From assembly GCF_014652655.1 (NCBI RefSeq), contig NZ_BMZF01000001.1, positions 124,001 through 188,000 of the forward strand: a stretch of DNA of 64,000 nucleotides, in the 5' to 3' direction. Below are positions 16,771 to 28,288 of the stretch, in pieces (position 1 is the first letter of the stretch; each line of letters starts with the position of its first letter). The position numbers and the translations under genes were made by a program. Source of the stretch: Paramylibacter ulvae. GTDB lineage: Bacteria; Pseudomonadota; Alphaproteobacteria; Rhodobacterales; Rhodobacteraceae. The notes beneath the pieces are model-generated. The model had not been told where the DNA came from. It worked only from the letters and a program-made list of their open reading frames with translations, and did not search any database.

Positions 16771-17547
16771 ATGCAATATTCTGAAATCCTCTATGCGGTG
16801 GAAAATGACATCGCGACCATTACGTTGAATAAACCAGATGCGATGAACGGTTTGACCACGCAAATGCGCGCCGAGTTGTTGCACGCATTTCGCCGCGCCC
16901 CCAGTGAAGCACGCGTAATCGTTTATACCGGTGCAGGGCGTGGGTTTTGTTCGGGCCAAGATTTGGGCGATGCGGGTAGTGTCGAGGAAATCGAATTGGA
17001 AGGCACGCTTCGCGACGAATACGAACCATTGCTGCGTGCGATTTATGATTGCCCAGTTCCCACGATTGCGGCGGTGAATGGACCCGCCGCAGGGGCAGGT
17101 GCCAATTTGGCATTGGCCGCGGACGTGGTAATTGCGGCGCAAACGGCGGTGTTTATGCAGGCATTTACCCGTATTGGGTTGATCCCTGATGCGGGGGGCA
17201 CATATTGGTTGCCCAGACAGGTTGGTTTTTCACGCGCCATGGGTGCCGCATTGTTTGCCGAAAAAATTGACGCAAAGCAGGCCGAGGATTGGGGCATGAT
17301 TTGGCAAGCCGTCCCAGATGATGAATTCATGGATGTGGTGAATGCACGATCCCACCAATTGGCCACAGGCCCAACAGAGGCATATCGTTTGTTGAAAAAG
17401 GCGATGCGTCTGTCATTCGATCAAACATTAGATCAACAATTGGAATCAGAGGCACATCTGCAAGGCAAAGCAGGGCGCACACGTGATTTCAAAGAGGGTG
17501 TGATGGCATTCTTGGAAAAACGATCCGCGAAATACGAGGGGCGTTAA
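16771..17547 (+). CDS. Enoyl-CoA hydratase-related protein (PaaG-like)
   Basis: A 258-residue crotonase-superfamily enzyme. Oxyanion-hole residues are in GRGFCSGQDLGD (about 62-73) and NGPAAGAGANLALAAD (about 103-118), and IGLIPDAGGTYWLPRQVG near 132 resembles PaaG, the 1,2-epoxyphenylacetyl-CoA isomerase. No other phenylacetate genes are present here, so the substrate is unsure and it may act in general beta-oxidation. AAGGGAG precedes the ATG at 16771; the in-frame start at 16735 is less likely. Confidence 0.87.
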   Translation: MQYSEILYAVENDIATITLNKPDAMNGLTTQMRAELLHAFRRAPSEARVIVYTGAGRGFCSGQDLGDAGSVEEIELEGTLRDEYEPLLRAIYDCPVPTIAAVNGPAAGAGANLALAADVVIAAQTAVFMQAFTRIGLIPDAGGTYWLPRQVGFSRAMGAALFAEKIDAKQAEDWGMIWQAVPDDEFMDVVNARSHQLATGPTEAYRLLKKAMRLSFDQTLDQQLESEAHLQGKAGRTRDFKEGVMAFLEKRSAKYEGR

Positions 17548-17568
17548 CCGTCACGGTTATCCAACGTA

Positions 17569-17601
17569 AAAGGCCGCTGAATTTCAGCGGCCTTTGTTTT
17601 T
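17569..17601. terminator. Bidirectional terminator between the PaaG-like gene and gltA
   Basis: AAAGGCCGCTGA and TCAGCGGCCTTT form a 12-bp perfect stem with an ATT loop. T-tracts occur on both strands (GTTTTTG on plus, TTTTACG on minus), fitting two convergent genes. Confidence 0.9.
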
Positions 17602-17605
17602 GTGA

Positions 17606-18901
17606 TTAGCGTTTCGCCAAATCGACGTAATCGCGGTTTGTTGCACCTTGGTACAACTGGCGCGGACGACCGATTTTCAATTTTGGATCGGCGATCATTT
17701 CTTGCCACTGTGCAATCCAACCAACGGTGCGCGACAATGCAAAGATTGGCGTGAACATTGATGTTGGGAAACCCATGGCCGACAGGATGATACCAGAATA
17801 GAAATCCACATTTGGATAGAGCTTCTTCTCTACGAAATAGGGGTCTTCTAATGCGATACGTTCCAGCTCTTTGGCGACCTTCAACGTTTCGTTATTTTCG
17901 ATACCAAGCAAGCCCAACACTTCGTCAGCGCTTTCTTTCATCACTTTGGCGCGTGGGTCAAAGTTTTTGTAAACGCGGTGACCAAAGCCCATCAAACGGA
18001 AAGGGTCATTTTTGTCTTTGGCGCGTGCGACGTATTCTGGAATACGATCAACAGTACCAATTTCCTTGAGCATTGTAAGTGCTGCCTCGTTTGCGCCGCC
18101 ATGTGCAGGGCCCCACAAACAGGCGATGCCCGCTGCGATACATGCAAATGGGTTCGCACCAGAGGAACCGGCCAAACGCACAGTAGATGTCGATGCGTTT
18201 TGTTCGTGATCTGCGTGCAATGTGAAAATACGATCCATTGCTTTGGACAGGATCGGGTTCACAACATAATCTTCGGCAGGAACTGCAAAACACATGCGCA
18301 AGAAATTGGACGCATAATCCAGATCATTGCGTGGTGAAACAAACGGTTGCCCCACAGAATATTTATATGCATACGCCGCAATGGTTGGGATCTTGGCGAT
18401 CATGCGAATGGATGCGATTTCACGTTGTTTAGCATCGGAAATATCGGTGCTGTCATGGTAAAACGCAGACAGCGCTCCAACCACACCACACATAATCGCC
18501 ATTGGATGCGCATCACGACGGAAACCACGGAACAGGTGCTGCATCTGATCGTGCAACATCGTGTGGTTTGTTATTTTGTCTTCAAATGTTTCAAGTTCAG
18601 TTGCCGTTGGCAGTTCACCATAAAGAAGCAAATAACATACTTCCAAATAATGCGACTGATCCGCCAGTTGATCAATTGGATAACCGCGATACAACAATTC
18701 ACCTTTGCCACCGTCAATATATGTGATCGTTGAATCACATGACGCGGTGGATGTGAAACCGGGGTCATAGGTGAACACACCAGCCTGACCATACAGTTTT
18801 GTAATATCCAAAACATCTGGTCCCGCAGATGGTGAATAGATTGGCAGATCAACCTTGTTATTATCAATTATTAATGTAGCAGAGCGTTCTTTGTCGGACA
18901 T
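17606..18901 (-). CDS. gltA: Citrate synthase
   Basis: Condenses acetyl-CoA with oxaloacetate at the entry of the TCA cycle. The 431-residue length is that of the hexameric type II enzyme. Active-site regions are [20 protein letters not shown] (first catalytic His), [13 protein letters not shown] (second), [17 protein letters not shown] and the catalytic aspartate in NVDFYSG. AGGGAAGG precedes the ATG. Confidence 0.98.
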   Translation of the reverse strand: MSDKERSATLIIDNNKVDLPIYSPSAGPDVLDITKLYGQAGVFTYDPGFTSTASCDSTITYIDGGKGELLYRGYPIDQLADQSHYLEVCYLLLYGELPTATELETFEDKITNHTMLHDQMQHLFRGFRRDAHPMAIMCGVVGALSAFYHDSTDISDAKQREIASIRMIAKIPTIAAYAYKYSVGQPFVSPRNDLDYASNFLRMCFAVPAEDYVVNPILSKAMDRIFTLHADHEQNASTSTVRLAGSSGANPFACIAAGIACLWGPAHGGANEAALTMLKEIGTVDRIPEYVARAKDKNDPFRLMGFGHRVYKNFDPRAKVMKESADEVLGLLGIENNETLKVAKELERIALEDPYFVEKKLYPNVDFYSGIILSAMGFPTSMFTPIFALSRTVGWIAQWQEMIADPKLKIGRPRQLYQGATNRDYVDLAKR

Positions 18902-19003
18902 ATTAAACCTTCCCTTTTATCTGGGCACCAGGCGTGCCCGCATCCATTCCATCGTCGACTAGAATACGCGTCCCTTGCGTAACCGTCCCACAGCCTGTTG
19001 GTG

Positions 19004-20407
19004 CTATGTGGAACTTTCCTCCAGTCGTGCGATGGTTTCATCACGACCAAGTAACAACATCATGTCAAAAACAGATGGCGATACTGTCTTGCCTGATAAA
19101 GCGGCACGTATTGGCTGTGCCAGCTCACCAAGTTTCAAATTTTCACTCTCGGCGAATGTCTTTGAAGCTTGCATCAAGCTTTCATGGTTCCAGCTAGCAT
19201 CTTGTATCGCGGTGGTCAATCCATTCAGTATACGTTTGGATACTGAATCAAGGATTTCTACTGATTTTTCGTCCTTTTCAATTGGGCGCTGCGACAATAT
19301 GAACGCAGCCTTTTCCAAAACATCAGGTAGCTTTTTCGACCGTTCGCGCAAATAGGGCATCGCGCGTTTCAAATCATCAATTTGTGAATCCGATAACATC
19401 GGAATGTTCGCCGCACTCATATATCCCAACACCGCATCGGTCAGCGCCTGATCGCTCGCTATTTTGATGTGATGGGCGGAAACATTATCCAGCTTTTTAA
19501 AATCCAATCGCGATGGCGATTTGCCCATGCCGTTAAAATCAAACCACTCAATTGCTTGCTCGGTGCTAAACAATTCATCATTGCCGTGGCTCCATCCCAG
19601 ACGGGCCAAATAATTGCGCATCGCTTCGGGCATGTAACCCATCGCCGCGTATTCTTCGACACCTGTCGCACCGTGACGTTTGGACAGCTTTTTGCCATCT
19701 TCGCCGTGGATCAAGGGGATATGGGCAAACACGGGAATATCCCATCCCATCGCTTTGTAAATCAAACTTTGGCGCCCAGCGTTGATCAAATGATCGTCGC
19801 CGCGAATAACATGGGTCACGCCCATATCGTGATCGTCAACCACAACGGCCAGCATATATGTGGGCGTGCCATCGGATCGTAACATGATCAGATCATCAAA
19901 ACTGCTCGCGGCCCAAGATACCTTTTTTTGCACCATGTCTTTGATTGCGACGCCGCCTTCGCGTGGGGCGCGCAGGCGAATGACGAATGGCGCATCGGGG
20001 TGATCCGCAGGATCAGCATCGCGCCATGGGCTTGAGAACGGATTTTGATGTCCGTCTTCGCGGGCCTGTTCACGATATTCTTCGATTTCTTCCTTGGTGG
20101 AAAAACATTTATATGCGCTTCCATTTGCCAGCATTTCATTAGCCACGGCGCGGTGACGTTCTGCGCCCGCAAATTGGCTGGTTGGTTCTTCGTCCCATTC
20201 AAGCCCAAGCCACGCCAAACCATCAAGAATCGCCTGTGCGGCGGCAGGGGTGTAACGCTCACGATCCGTATCCTCTATCCGCAGCAAAAACTTACCACCC
20301 TTTGCGCGTGCATAAAGCCAGTTAAACAACGCCGTGCGCGCACCACCGATATGCAAATAACCAGTGGGTGATGGGGCGAAACGGGTGACGACCTGTGGGG
20401 TGGACAT
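19004..20407 (-). CDS. gltX: Glutamate--tRNA ligase
   Basis: Class I aminoacyl-tRNA synthetase of 467 residues. The HIGH-type motif is [20 protein letters not shown] (residues 11-30) and the KMSKS-type motif is KLSKRHGA near 244. The C-terminal anticodon-binding helical domain is complete. Many alphaproteobacteria have two GltX enzymes, one of which charges tRNA-Gln for later amidation; which one this is cannot be read. AGAGG precedes the ATG. It is divergent from comEC. Confidence 0.96.
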   Translation of the reverse strand: MSTPQVVTRFAPSPTGYLHIGGARTALFNWLYARAKGGKFLLRIEDTDRERYTPAAAQAILDGLAWLGLEWDEEPTSQFAGAERHRAVANEMLANGSAYKCFSTKEEIEEYREQAREDGHQNPFSSPWRDADPADHPDAPFVIRLRAPREGGVAIKDMVQKKVSWAASSFDDLIMLRSDGTPTYMLAVVVDDHDMGVTHVIRGDDHLINAGRQSLIYKAMGWDIPVFAHIPLIHGEDGKKLSKRHGATGVEEYAAMGYMPEAMRNYLARLGWSHGNDELFSTEQAIEWFDFNGMGKSPSRLDFKKLDNVSAHHIKIASDQALTDAVLGYMSAANIPMLSDSQIDDLKRAMPYLRERSKKLPDVLEKAAFILSQRPIEKDEKSVEILDSVSKRILNGLTTAIQDASWNHESLMQASKTFAESENLKLGELAQPIRAALSGKTVSPSVFDMMLLLGRDETIARLEESST

Positions 20408-20475
20408 GGAATATTAACCTCTTGGAAACCAACGTGAGTGTAGCATTTCCTTGTCTTTAGGCAATTGACGCAAAG

Positions 20476-22560
20476 GTGACAAGTGATGTGAACGCGCTGG
20501 GAATAATATCCGAAATCGCGGCGCAGCGTAATCGCGCGCTTTTGTGGTTTCCCGTCTGTTTGGGCATTGGGATATACATCTATTTTTCGCTGATGGTTGA
20601 ACCGACATTCATGTTTGTTCAAGGGCTGTGTATTGCCGCAATCGTTGGCGCGTGTTTGGGCTGGGTCTGGCAACATCCGCTGCGCTGGGTCATCTTTGTA
20701 TGCGTCTGGATTGTGATTGGGTTCCTTTTGGGAAGCCTTCGCGCACATTCCGTTGCAGCACCTGTTCTGGGTTGGCGTTATTATGGGGCAATAACGGGAC
20801 AGGTGGTGGCGATTGATCGATCGTCTAGCAATAAACAACGCATCACGCTGGCCGTCGATCGTATGGGGAAAATATCCAAACCGCGCACCCCCAAATATGT
20901 ACGCGTGTCACTACATTCCAAGGATGATAATTACGTACCCGAAGCGGGCGATGTTATCAGCGTGATCGCCAATGTCACGCCACCATCAGCGCCGAGCGAA
21001 CCCTATGGATTTGATTTTCAACGCCGCTCTTGGTTTCACCAATTGGGCGCGGTGGGATATTCGCGCAAACCCGTTGATATTTTGGATCGCGGAAATGGGC
21101 GCGGATTTCACCACCGTGTGTTTCAAACGCGTATGGCGATATCAGCACATATTCAATCACGTGTGAATGGCGGTGCGGGTGCGTTTGCATCGGCGATTTT
21201 GACGGGGAATCGTGCCAATATCGACCCCGCGGATTTACGCGCCTTACGAAAATCAAACCTTGCCCATTTGCTGGCAATTTCGGGTCTACATATGGGGCTG
21301 TTAACCAGTGTGGTTTTTGCCATTGCGCGCTATTCTCTGGCACTTTGGCCTTGGTTAAACCTGCGGATCAAAACCAAAAAAATCGCAGCGATATTGGCAT
21401 TGCTGGCGGGGGCAAGCTATCTAATGTTGTCAGGATCTGCGGTGGCAACGCAACGCGCATTTATAATGGTATCTGTCATGTTGATCGCGATCTTGCTTGA
21501 CCGCCCCGCCATATCATTGCGTGCGGTGGCGATGGCGGCGGTGATCATATTGGGGCTTTGGCCCGAAAACTTGATGGAACCTGGGTTTCAGATGTCATTT
21601 GCAGCGACCATCGCATTGATTGTCTGTTTTGATGGGCTGAAACATATTCCATTTTGGCGTGCGATGGGGCGTGGTGGAATGCGGTTTTTGCAACCCGTAT
21701 TGGGGTTGTTAATTTCATCCTTGGTGGCGGGCTTTGCGACCGCACCATTTGCGGCCTATCATTTTAATCAGGTCGCGCATTATGGTTTGATAGCCAATAT
21801 GTCCACCTTGCCAATCATGGGGATGATCGTGATGCCATCGGCGGTGATGGCCGCGATTTTGACACCCATCGGTTTGGACGGGGTGCCGTTTTGGATCATG
21901 GGGCTGGGGATTGATTGGATATTATCCGTGGCCAATTGGGTGTCCAATTTACGTGGTGCGGTGTCGCGTGTGCCCGACGCAGGGCCATATGCATTACCCT
22001 TCATTGCGATTGGCGCTGTCTTTATCATTATGTTTTCGAAAACTTTGCGCATCTTTGGCCTAACTGCATGCCTGTGTGGTGGATTATTTTGGAAAATTGC
22101 ACCGCGCCCTGATATTTTGGTGTCCCATGATGGGCGTCTTGTTGGCGCGATGTCTCCGCAGGGACGGATGTTAAACCGCAAACGGGGCAGTGGTTATGCC
22201 GCCACAAACTGGTTGGAAAATGATGGTGATCTGCGCACGCGCCAAAATACGCTTATATCGGGTGATCCGGATCTGATTTATTACACGCTGGCGGGGCAAA
22301 AAATCACGTATCTTTGGGATACAAAATCCACCTTTGAACAATTGGAGGGGCATTGCGATAGGGCGGAAATCGTTTTGGCACCCAAATGGAAAGAGGATGC
22401 GCCAAAGGGGTGCCAATTTTTCGGCTATTACGATTTTCGTGATATGGGCGCATTGTCGTTTCAGAACAAAAACGGTGTGCTCAATGTAAAAACCGCACGC
22501 CAATCGGTTGGCATGCGGGTTTGGAATAATCAACAGCGCGGGTTTAAGCGCAGAAATTAA
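20476..22560 (+). CDS. comEC: ComEC/Rec2 family DNA-uptake channel protein
   Basis: A 694-residue polytopic membrane protein thought to pass single-stranded DNA across the inner membrane in transformation. The N-terminal DUF4131-like part is followed by the competence domain with [20 protein letters not shown] near residue 258 and many hydrophobic helices. The C-terminal 150 residues after the last helix do not show the HxHxDH motif of the metallo-beta-lactamase domain found in longer homologues. Start is GTG: 20476 gives the longest frame, but GTG 20488 is better placed behind AAAGGTGA. The stop codon shares TTAA with that of convergent lexA. Confidence 0.88.
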   Translation: MTSDVNALGIISEIAAQRNRALLWFPVCLGIGIYIYFSLMVEPTFMFVQGLCIAAIVGACLGWVWQHPLRWVIFVCVWIVIGFLLGSLRAHSVAAPVLGWRYYGAITGQVVAIDRSSSNKQRITLAVDRMGKISKPRTPKYVRVSLHSKDDNYVPEAGDVISVIANVTPPSAPSEPYGFDFQRRSWFHQLGAVGYSRKPVDILDRGNGRGFHHRVFQTRMAISAHIQSRVNGGAGAFASAILTGNRANIDPADLRALRKSNLAHLLAISGLHMGLLTSVVFAIARYSLALWPWLNLRIKTKKIAAILALLAGASYLMLSGSAVATQRAFIMVSVMLIAILLDRPAISLRAVAMAAVIILGLWPENLMEPGFQMSFAATIALIVCFDGLKHIPFWRAMGRGGMRFLQPVLGLLISSLVAGFATAPFAAYHFNQVAHYGLIANMSTLPIMGMIVMPSAVMAAILTPIGLDGVPFWIMGLGIDWILSVANWVSNLRGAVSRVPDAGPYALPFIAIGAVFIIMFSKTLRIFGLTACLCGGLFWKIAPRPDILVSHDGRLVGAMSPQGRMLNRKRGSGYAATNWLENDGDLRTRQNTLISGDPDLIYYTLAGQKITYLWDTKSTFEQLEGHCDRAEIVLAPKWKEDAPKGCQFFGYYDFRDMGALSFQNKNGVLNVKTARQSVGMRVWNNQQRGFKRRN

Positions 22561-23243
22561 TAGGTGCGAATCAACCCCACCAAACGCCCCTGAATTTTCA
22601 CCTGATCATCGCGATAAACGCGGGTTTCATAGGCAGGGTTCGCAGCCTCTAGCGCGATGGCAGAGCCGCGTTTGCGTAAACGTTTTAGCGTGGCTTCTTG
22701 ATCTTCGACCAATGCCACAACAATTTCACCGTTATCCGCATCCGATTGTTCATTGATTACCACGATATCACCATCGTTGATACCAGCATCAATCATTGAA
22801 TCACCCTTCACCTCTAGCGCGTAGTGACGCCCAGCGTTGCGTAACATGTCGCTGGGAACGGACACGTTATTGGCAACCTGTTGGATCGCCTCGATCGGGG
22901 TACCCGCCGCAATGCGCCCCATCACGGGCAGGTTCATGGCATGAACAGCCTCAATCGGTAATGCGGCGGCGGGTGGTGTTGCACCACTTCCTTCAATAAC
23001 GCGGGGTTGGAAACCACCACCATCCATGCTTTCGGGAAGGCGCATAATTTCAATGGCACGGGCGCGATGGGGCAGGCGACGGATAAATCCGCGTTCTTCC
23101 AATGCGGTGATCAGACGGTGAATGCCCGATTTAGAACGTAAATCAAGCGCCTCTTTCATTTCATCAAAACTGGGCGGAACGCCATCTTTTTTCAGACGTG
23201 TGTGGATAAATTCAAGCAAATCCAGTTGTTTACGTGTTAACAT
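22557..23243 (-). CDS. lexA: LexA repressor
   Basis: SOS repressor of 228 residues. The N-terminal winged helix covers about residues 1-65 ([20 protein letters not shown], then [20 protein letters not shown]). The C-terminal S24 latent protease has the self-cleavage bond Ala113-Gly114, nucleophile Ser149 ([11 protein letters not shown]) and Lys187 (DQEATLKRL). A GTTC-N7-GTTC SOS box lies 43 bases upstream, showing autoregulation. Confidence 0.97.
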   Translation of the reverse strand: MLTRKQLDLLEFIHTRLKKDGVPPSFDEMKEALDLRSKSGIHRLITALEERGFIRRLPHRARAIEIMRLPESMDGGGFQPRVIEGSGATPPAAALPIEAVHAMNLPVMGRIAAGTPIEAIQQVANNVSVPSDMLRNAGRHYALEVKGDSMIDAGINDGDIVVINEQSDADNGEIVVALVEDQEATLKRLRKRGSAIALEAANPAYETRVYRDDQVKIQGRLVGLIRTY

Positions 23244-23285
23244 TGTTGCGCCTCACCCTGTTATGTATCTGTTATGTTCTACTCT

Positions 23286-23300
23286 GTTCTATAAGCGTTC
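23286..23300. promoter_or_regulatory. LexA binding site (alphaproteobacterial SOS box)
   Basis: GTTCTATAAGCGTTC fits the alphaproteobacterial consensus GTTC-N7-GTTC exactly, upstream of lexA. A third GTTC at 23276-23279 is spaced by 6 rather than 7 bases. Confidence 0.88.
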
Positions 23301-23342
23301 TTGATTTGTGTCAATTATTGCTTTGAAAAAAGTTAACAAGCG

Positions 23343-24098
23343 CTAAATCATTTGCACGACAGCATCATAGACCAGTTTAAGCCCAGTTATGGCTAATAAA
23401 ACGTAAGCGACACGCATAAACTGTTCTTGTTTCAATTTTTTGTGCAAATAGATCCCGACAAACACCCCAAAAGGCACCATGGGTAACAATATCGCGCTGA
23501 TGGGGAGTGTATTCCAATTAATTTGACCAAAGGCGATATAGGGCGGCAATTTCATCCAATTGACCACGGCAAAGAAAAAACCGAACGTGCCGACAAATTG
23601 GCTCTTGTGAAGATTTTGGTTGAGCAAAAATGCGCGCACCGGTGGCCCGCCAGCATGGGCCAGATGGCTAGTAAATCCAGAGACGGCAGCAAACGCAAAC
23701 CCCCATTTCATGTCCAACTTTCCACCCCAATCGGGCAGGTAGTTTTTGCCATAATAGATCGCCGCAAACCACAGCGCGATTAAGCCAACCAGCAGGCGCA
23801 CCATGTGGGGTTCAACCACGCCAAACGCCAGCGAACCAAGGCCAATGCCAACAATTGCCCCCGGGATCATCAGCAAAAAATACCGTTTTTGAAAATGATT
23901 GCGATAGGTCCATAAATTGGTGGTATCAATCACGATCAATATCGGAAGCAATATGCCTGCGGCCACGGCGGGTGGCACGAATAGTGAGAGCATCGGCACG
24001 CCAAGGGAACCAAACCCTGCGGCCAAGCCAACCTTGGACACGCCCGTTAGAAACACCATGATTGCAGCGATCACAAAAAATGCGATGGGCAATTCCAT
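23343..24098 (-). CDS. TauE/SafE family sulfite/anion exporter-like permease
   Basis: A 251-residue membrane protein with about eight helices in the duplicated TauE/SafE pattern. The first repeat is KVGLAAGFGSLGVPMLSLFV (residues 22-41) and the second SGFTSHLAHAGGPPVRAFLL (about 137-156). Members export sulfite, sulfoacetate or other small anions; the substrate is unknown here. Its ATG overlaps the moeA stop by one base, so it is the last gene of the trpG-trpD-trpC-moaC-moeA run. Confidence 0.87.
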   Translation of the reverse strand: MELPIAFFVIAAIMVFLTGVSKVGLAAGFGSLGVPMLSLFVPPAVAAGILLPILIVIDTTNLWTYRNHFQKRYFLLMIPGAIVGIGLGSLAFGVVEPHMVRLLVGLIALWFAAIYYGKNYLPDWGGKLDMKWGFAFAAVSGFTSHLAHAGGPPVRAFLLNQNLHKSQFVGTFGFFFAVVNWMKLPPYIAFGQINWNTLPISAILLPMVPFGVFVGIYLHKKLKQEQFMRVAYVLLAITGLKLVYDAVVQMI

Positions 24099-25282
24099 CA
24101 GAGCGGCACGATCTGAACCGTATCACCCGCCGAAAGTGACGATTGGTTTGGTGGGCGGATCATAAATGCATTGGCCGCGGTCATCACCGATAGTAACGAA
24201 CTGTCTTGCCGTTCAAACGGGGTGCAGATGTTTTGCCCATCAATGATTTCGCAATGAGCGCGCATGTAATGGCTTCGCGGGCCGTTGGCGGGCAAATCGA
24301 TACCAAGCGTTGCGGTTTGTGTGGCGAGCGCCGCGCGGGGCAGGCCAAGCATGGCGCGAATGGCGGGGATCAAAAACACATAACCACAAACAAGCGCGCT
24401 GACAGGATTGCCAGGCAGGCCAATCAATGGCGTGCCTTTGTATAGCCCCGCCATCAACGGTTTGCCTGGGCGCATGGCGACCTTGTAAAATTCGGTATCA
24501 AGCGTCCCGTCAGCCGCCATTTTTCCCATCAAATCATGATCGCCAACGGATGCACCACCAAGAGTAACAATCAAATCTGCACCCTCGCACAGGTCCAGAA
24601 CCGTTGTCAGGCTATCCATATCATCGCGTGCGATCGGCAACAGGCGCGCGCTGGCACCATGTGATTCAATCAATGCCTTTAGCCCGAAATTGTTTGAGCT
24701 GATGATTTGATCCTGATTTGGCGTTTCGCTTGGGTGGACCAGTTCATCACCTGTGGCAACCAGCGCAATCACGGGTTTGCGATAAACAGGCAATTCATTC
24801 ACATTCATGGCCGCAATCAATGCGATATTGGATGGGGTGAGTGGCGTTGGCGCATCAATGGTGGAGCCAGCGCGAAAATCACCACCAGCGGGGCGAATGT
24901 AATGGGCGGTATCAATATCGGGATTTACGGTGATGACATTGCCGCTTCGGGTGCAATCCTCTTGGATCAAAATCCGATCGGCACCTTCGGGCACGGGGGC
25001 GCCTGTGAAAATGCGCACGCATTGCCCCGCTTTGATTGCGCCATCAAAGCGATGGCCAGCAGCGGACTCTCCGATCACCAATAGCTGCGCATAGGGATCA
25101 AGCTCGCCCGATTTCACGGCATAGCCATCCATTGCGGATGACGCAAACGGGGGCTGGTCGCGTTTAGCGCTGACAGGGTGTGCCAATACTCGCGCAGTTG
25201 CATCGCGAATTTCGATTGTTTCGATGTCTGTTGGGGAGAGTAATGCTAAAACCTGCGCCAGCGCTTCGTCAACGGATATCAC
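24098..25282 (-). CDS. moeA: Molybdopterin molybdenumtransferase MoeA
   Basis: Inserts molybdate into adenylylated molybdopterin, the last general step of molybdenum cofactor synthesis. The 394-residue protein has the N-terminal MoeA motif [14 protein letters not shown] (about residue 43), the MoCF-binding core [15 protein letters not shown] (about 249) and [17 protein letters not shown] (about 304). The start is GTG, overlapping the moaC stop by 4 bases. Confidence 0.96.
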   Translation of the reverse strand: MISVDEALAQVLALLSPTDIETIEIRDATARVLAHPVSAKRDQPPFASSAMDGYAVKSGELDPYAQLLVIGESAAGHRFDGAIKAGQCVRIFTGAPVPEGADRILIQEDCTRSGNVITVNPDIDTAHYIRPAGGDFRAGSTIDAPTPLTPSNIALIAAMNVNELPVYRKPVIALVATGDELVHPSETPNQDQIISSNNFGLKALIESHGASARLLPIARDDMDSLTTVLDLCEGADLIVTLGGASVGDHDLMGKMAADGTLDTEFYKVAMRPGKPLMAGLYKGTPLIGLPGNPVSALVCGYVFLIPAIRAMLGLPRAALATQTATLGIDLPANGPRSHYMRAHCEIIDGQNICTPFERQDSSLLSVMTAANAFMIRPPNQSSLSAGDTVQIVPL

Positions 25283-25761
25283 AGCTTTGCCTCGTAACGA
25301 CCTGATTTTCCACCATCTTTTAACATCACGCGAATGTCGGTGATGGTCATATCCTTGTCCACGGCCTTGACCATGTCATAAACCGTAAGGGCTGCGATAT
25401 TGACGGCGGTGAGCGCTTCCATTTCCACACCAGTTTGGCCTGTGGTTTTCACCGTCGCGGTAATATCCACGCAATTTTCATCGCGATTTACATCCAAATC
25501 CACAGAAACCTTGGTGATGGGTAATGGATGACAAAGCGGGATCAGATCAGGCGTCTTTTTCGCCCCCATAATCCCCGCAAGACGTGCAATGCCCAAAACA
25601 TCACCCTTTTTTGCAGTGCCATCGGCGATCATGGCGAGCGTTTCTGGGCGCATCACTATCCGCCCCGTTGCGGTGGCGATACGCGCGGTGATGTCTTTGT
25701 CGGACACATCAACCATATGTGCCGCACCACTTGCATCGAAATGGGTGAGTTTATCGCCCAT
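25279..25761 (-). CDS. moaC: Cyclic pyranopterin monophosphate synthase MoaC
   Basis: Turns the GTP-derived 3',8-cyclo-dihydro-GTP into cyclic pyranopterin monophosphate. The 160-residue protein shows the diagnostic [16 protein letters not shown] (about residue 74) and [20 protein letters not shown] (about 112). The ATG at 25761 overlaps the trpC stop by one base; a GTG at 25764 is an alternative that overlaps by four. Confidence 0.96.
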   Translation of the reverse strand: MGDKLTHFDASGAAHMVDVSDKDITARIATATGRIVMRPETLAMIADGTAKKGDVLGIARLAGIMGAKKTPDLIPLCHPLPITKVSVDLDVNRDENCVDITATVKTTGQTGVEMEALTAVNIAALTVYDMVKAVDKDMTITDIRVMLKDGGKSGRYEAKL

Positions 25762-26564
25762 CACGCGGCCAACACGGGGTTTGCCAGTAATGTTTTGGTG
25801 GCGGCGGTGACGTCGTCTTGTCGCATCAAACTTTCGCCAATCAGGAAGCTTCGCGCACCAACAGCGGCCATTTCAGCCATATCATCGGGCGTGAATATCC
25901 CGCTTTCGGTGACCATATGGCGATCCGCTGGCACGTTTTTTGATAATTCACGTGTGGTATCCAGTGTCACATCGAATGTTTTCAGATTGCGGTTGTTTAT
26001 CCCCAACAGCGGCGATTTGAGGTTCAATGCACGATCAAGTTCGGCGCGATCATGCACCTCTAACAACACATCCATACCCCATTCGAACGCGCATGATTCC
26101 AGCTCTGCCGCCTGTGCATCGCTTACGGACGCAAGGATGATCAAAATACAATCGCCACCCCATGCGCGGGCTTGGGCGACTTGATATGTGTCATACATAA
26201 AATCTTTGCGCAGCGCGGGCAGGGTGCAGGCATCGCGTGCTTGGGCAAGATATTCAGGGGCCCCTTGAAAACTGGGCGTATCGGTTAGTACAGACAGGCA
26301 TGTCGCCCCACCAGCGGCATAAGCCGCCGCCAATTTAGCAGGTTCAAAATCGGGGCGGATCAAACCCTTGGACGGGCTGGCCTTTTTGATTTCAGCGATC
26401 AATCCATAACCAGATTTAGATGCCTCAAACAGTGCATTGGCAAAGCCGCGCACGGGCGATGCAACCTTTGCTTGCTGTTCCAAGTCGCTGAACGGTAAAG
26501 ATTTTTTCTGATCCGCAACCTCTTGAAGTTTATAGGTTTTGATCTTGTCTAAAATGTCGGCCAT
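25761..26564 (-). CDS. trpC: Indole-3-glycerol phosphate synthase
   Basis: Closes the indole ring of CdRP to indole-3-glycerol phosphate. The 267-residue single-domain enzyme has [17 protein letters not shown] (about residue 56), [15 protein letters not shown] (about 114), [14 protein letters not shown] (about 187) and [11 protein letters not shown] (about 216). It abuts trpD without spacing and leads into moaC. Confidence 0.97.
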   Translation of the reverse strand: MADILDKIKTYKLQEVADQKKSLPFSDLEQQAKVASPVRGFANALFEASKSGYGLIAEIKKASPSKGLIRPDFEPAKLAAAYAAGGATCLSVLTDTPSFQGAPEYLAQARDACTLPALRKDFMYDTYQVAQARAWGGDCILIILASVSDAQAAELESCAFEWGMDVLLEVHDRAELDRALNLKSPLLGINNRNLKTFDVTLDTTRELSKNVPADRHMVTESGIFTPDDMAEMAAVGARSFLIGESLMRQDDVTAATKTLLANPVLAA

Positions 26565-27587
26565 TTATGATGCTGCCTTTGAGGTCAGTTCTGCCAGTGC
26601 AGTTAGTTTTTGTTTTGCAGCACCTGAATCAATGCTTTCAACGGCCAATTCAACCCCTGCTTTTAGCGTAGAAACCTTACCCGCGACCACCAATGCGGCG
26701 GCGGCGTTTAATAACACAGCATCGCGATAGGCAGATTTTTCGCCATCTAACAAAGCCTGAAACGCAACGGCGTTTTCATCCGGTGTGCCGCCCAAAATAT
26801 CCTTGAACGGATGAACGGGTAGGCCCGCGTCCTCTGGATGAATTTCCAATCCATTGATGTCGCCATTTTCCAATGCGGCAACGGCAGTAGTACCCGAAAT
26901 CGAGATTTCGTCCGTCCCGTCAGATCCATGCACGATCCAAACCTTTTCCGATCCCAATTCTTTGAGCGTTTCCGCCATTGGGAAAATCAAGTCAGGGGCA
27001 AATGCACCCGTTAGCTGGCGTTTCACACCCGCAGGATTGGTCAGCGGCCCAAGGATGTTAAAAATGGTTTTACAGCCCAATTCAACACGCACAGGCATCA
27101 CATGTTTGATCGCGGGGTGGTGCATGGGTGCCATCATGAAACCGATTCCGATTTCTGATATGGCCCGTTCCACCACATCAGCACCCACCATCACATTCAC
27201 ACCAAGTGCAGAGAGCGCATCAGATGCGCCCGATTTTGATGACAGATTTCGATTGCCGTGTTTCGCCACGGTCACACCCGCACCCGCGGTCACGAACGCA
27301 GTGGCGGTGGAAATATTCAATGTGCCCATGCCATCACCACCGGTTCCCACGATATCCATTGCGCCATCTGGTGCATTCACGGGCGAACATTTGGCGCGCA
27401 TCACTTCGGCGGCGGCGGCGTATTCGGATACGGATTCACCACGTGCGCGCAGCGCCATCAACAATCCGCCCATTTGCGCAGGTGTTGCTGTGCCTTCGAA
27501 CAGATGCATGAATGCCTGTTTTGCTTGTGCGCGGCTTAACGGCCCTTCGGAGGCTGCGAAAATTAGGGGCTTCATTGCGTCGCTCAT
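26565..27587 (-). CDS. trpD: Anthranilate phosphoribosyltransferase
   Basis: Transfers phosphoribose from PRPP to anthranilate. The glycine-rich PRPP loop [19 protein letters not shown] begins near residue 80 and the conserved [17 protein letters not shown] near 109. Length 340 is normal. Its start overlaps the trpG stop by four bases (ATGA). Confidence 0.97.
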   Translation of the reverse strand: MSDAMKPLIFAASEGPLSRAQAKQAFMHLFEGTATPAQMGGLLMALRARGESVSEYAAAAEVMRAKCSPVNAPDGAMDIVGTGGDGMGTLNISTATAFVTAGAGVTVAKHGNRNLSSKSGASDALSALGVNVMVGADVVERAISEIGIGFMMAPMHHPAIKHVMPVRVELGCKTIFNILGPLTNPAGVKRQLTGAFAPDLIFPMAETLKELGSEKVWIVHGSDGTDEISISGTTAVAALENGDINGLEIHPEDAGLPVHPFKDILGGTPDENAVAFQALLDGEKSAYRDAVLLNAAAALVVAGKVSTLKAGVELAVESIDSGAAKQKLTALAELTSKAAS

Positions 27588-28165
27588 GCGGGAACCTTCA
27601 CTGTATCAAGGAAATTTTGCAGCATTTTATGCCCGTGTTCGGATGCAATGCTTTCGGGGTGGAATTGTACGCCGTGAATAGGCAATTCACGATGTTGTAA
27701 CCCCATAATTGTGCCATCTTCCAACCATGCAGTCACTTCCAGACAATCGGGCAGGATATCGCGATCAACGATCAGGGAATGATAACGGGTTGCTTCAAAC
27801 GGGCTGGGCAAATCTTTGAATAATGATTTGTTGTTGTGATGCATCGTGCCCATCTTGCCGTGGACGATTTCATCGCAACGCACGACCTTTCCGCCAAACA
27901 CCTGTCCGATGGTTTGATGCCCCAAACACACACCAATCAGCGGTGTTTTGGTTTCGGCGGCTGCCTCTGTCATCGCCAGACAAATGCCGGCCTGATCGGG
28001 GTCACACGGACCAGGGGATAACATGATCGCGGATGGATTTAGCGCCATAGCGGCCTGTACATCCAGTTCGTCATTACGTTTGACAACAACCTCTGCGCCC
28101 AGCTCGGACAGATAGTGCACAAGGTTATATGTAAAGCTGTCGTAATTATCTATTAATAGAAGCAT
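27584..28165 (-). CDS. trpG: Anthranilate synthase component II (glutamine amidotransferase)
   Basis: Releases ammonia from glutamine for TrpE. The 193-residue class I amidotransferase starts [19 protein letters not shown], has the nucleophile elbow [15 protein letters not shown] (about residue 80) and the His-Glu pair in [13 protein letters not shown] (about 170). The ATG at 28165 is the family start; the longer frame to 28252 is rejected. It is the first gene of the trpG-D-C-moaC-moeA-tauE run and is split from trpE by an inverted gene. Confidence 0.95.
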   Translation of the reverse strand: MLLLIDNYDSFTYNLVHYLSELGAEVVVKRNDELDVQAAMALNPSAIMLSPGPCDPDQAGICLAMTEAAAETKTPLIGVCLGHQTIGQVFGGKVVRCDEIVHGKMGTMHHNNKSLFKDLPSPFEATRYHSLIVDRDILPDCLEVTAWLEDGTIMGLQHRELPIHGVQFHPESIASEHGHKMLQNFLDTVKVPA

Positions 28166-28288
28166 GTCACGGTTCCAAAATACTTTGTAATTTAGGGCTG
28201 TACCCATTAACGTTTGGACGTATAAATGCCCAATGTGGCAACCAATGGTCAAGGCCAGTGGTGCAAATAAAACGAGGAAGGGGGCAGA

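Noticed and set aside
26854-27681. A 275-codon plus-strand frame opposite trpD
   Set aside because: It lies entirely over trpD and the trpG end, both certain genes.
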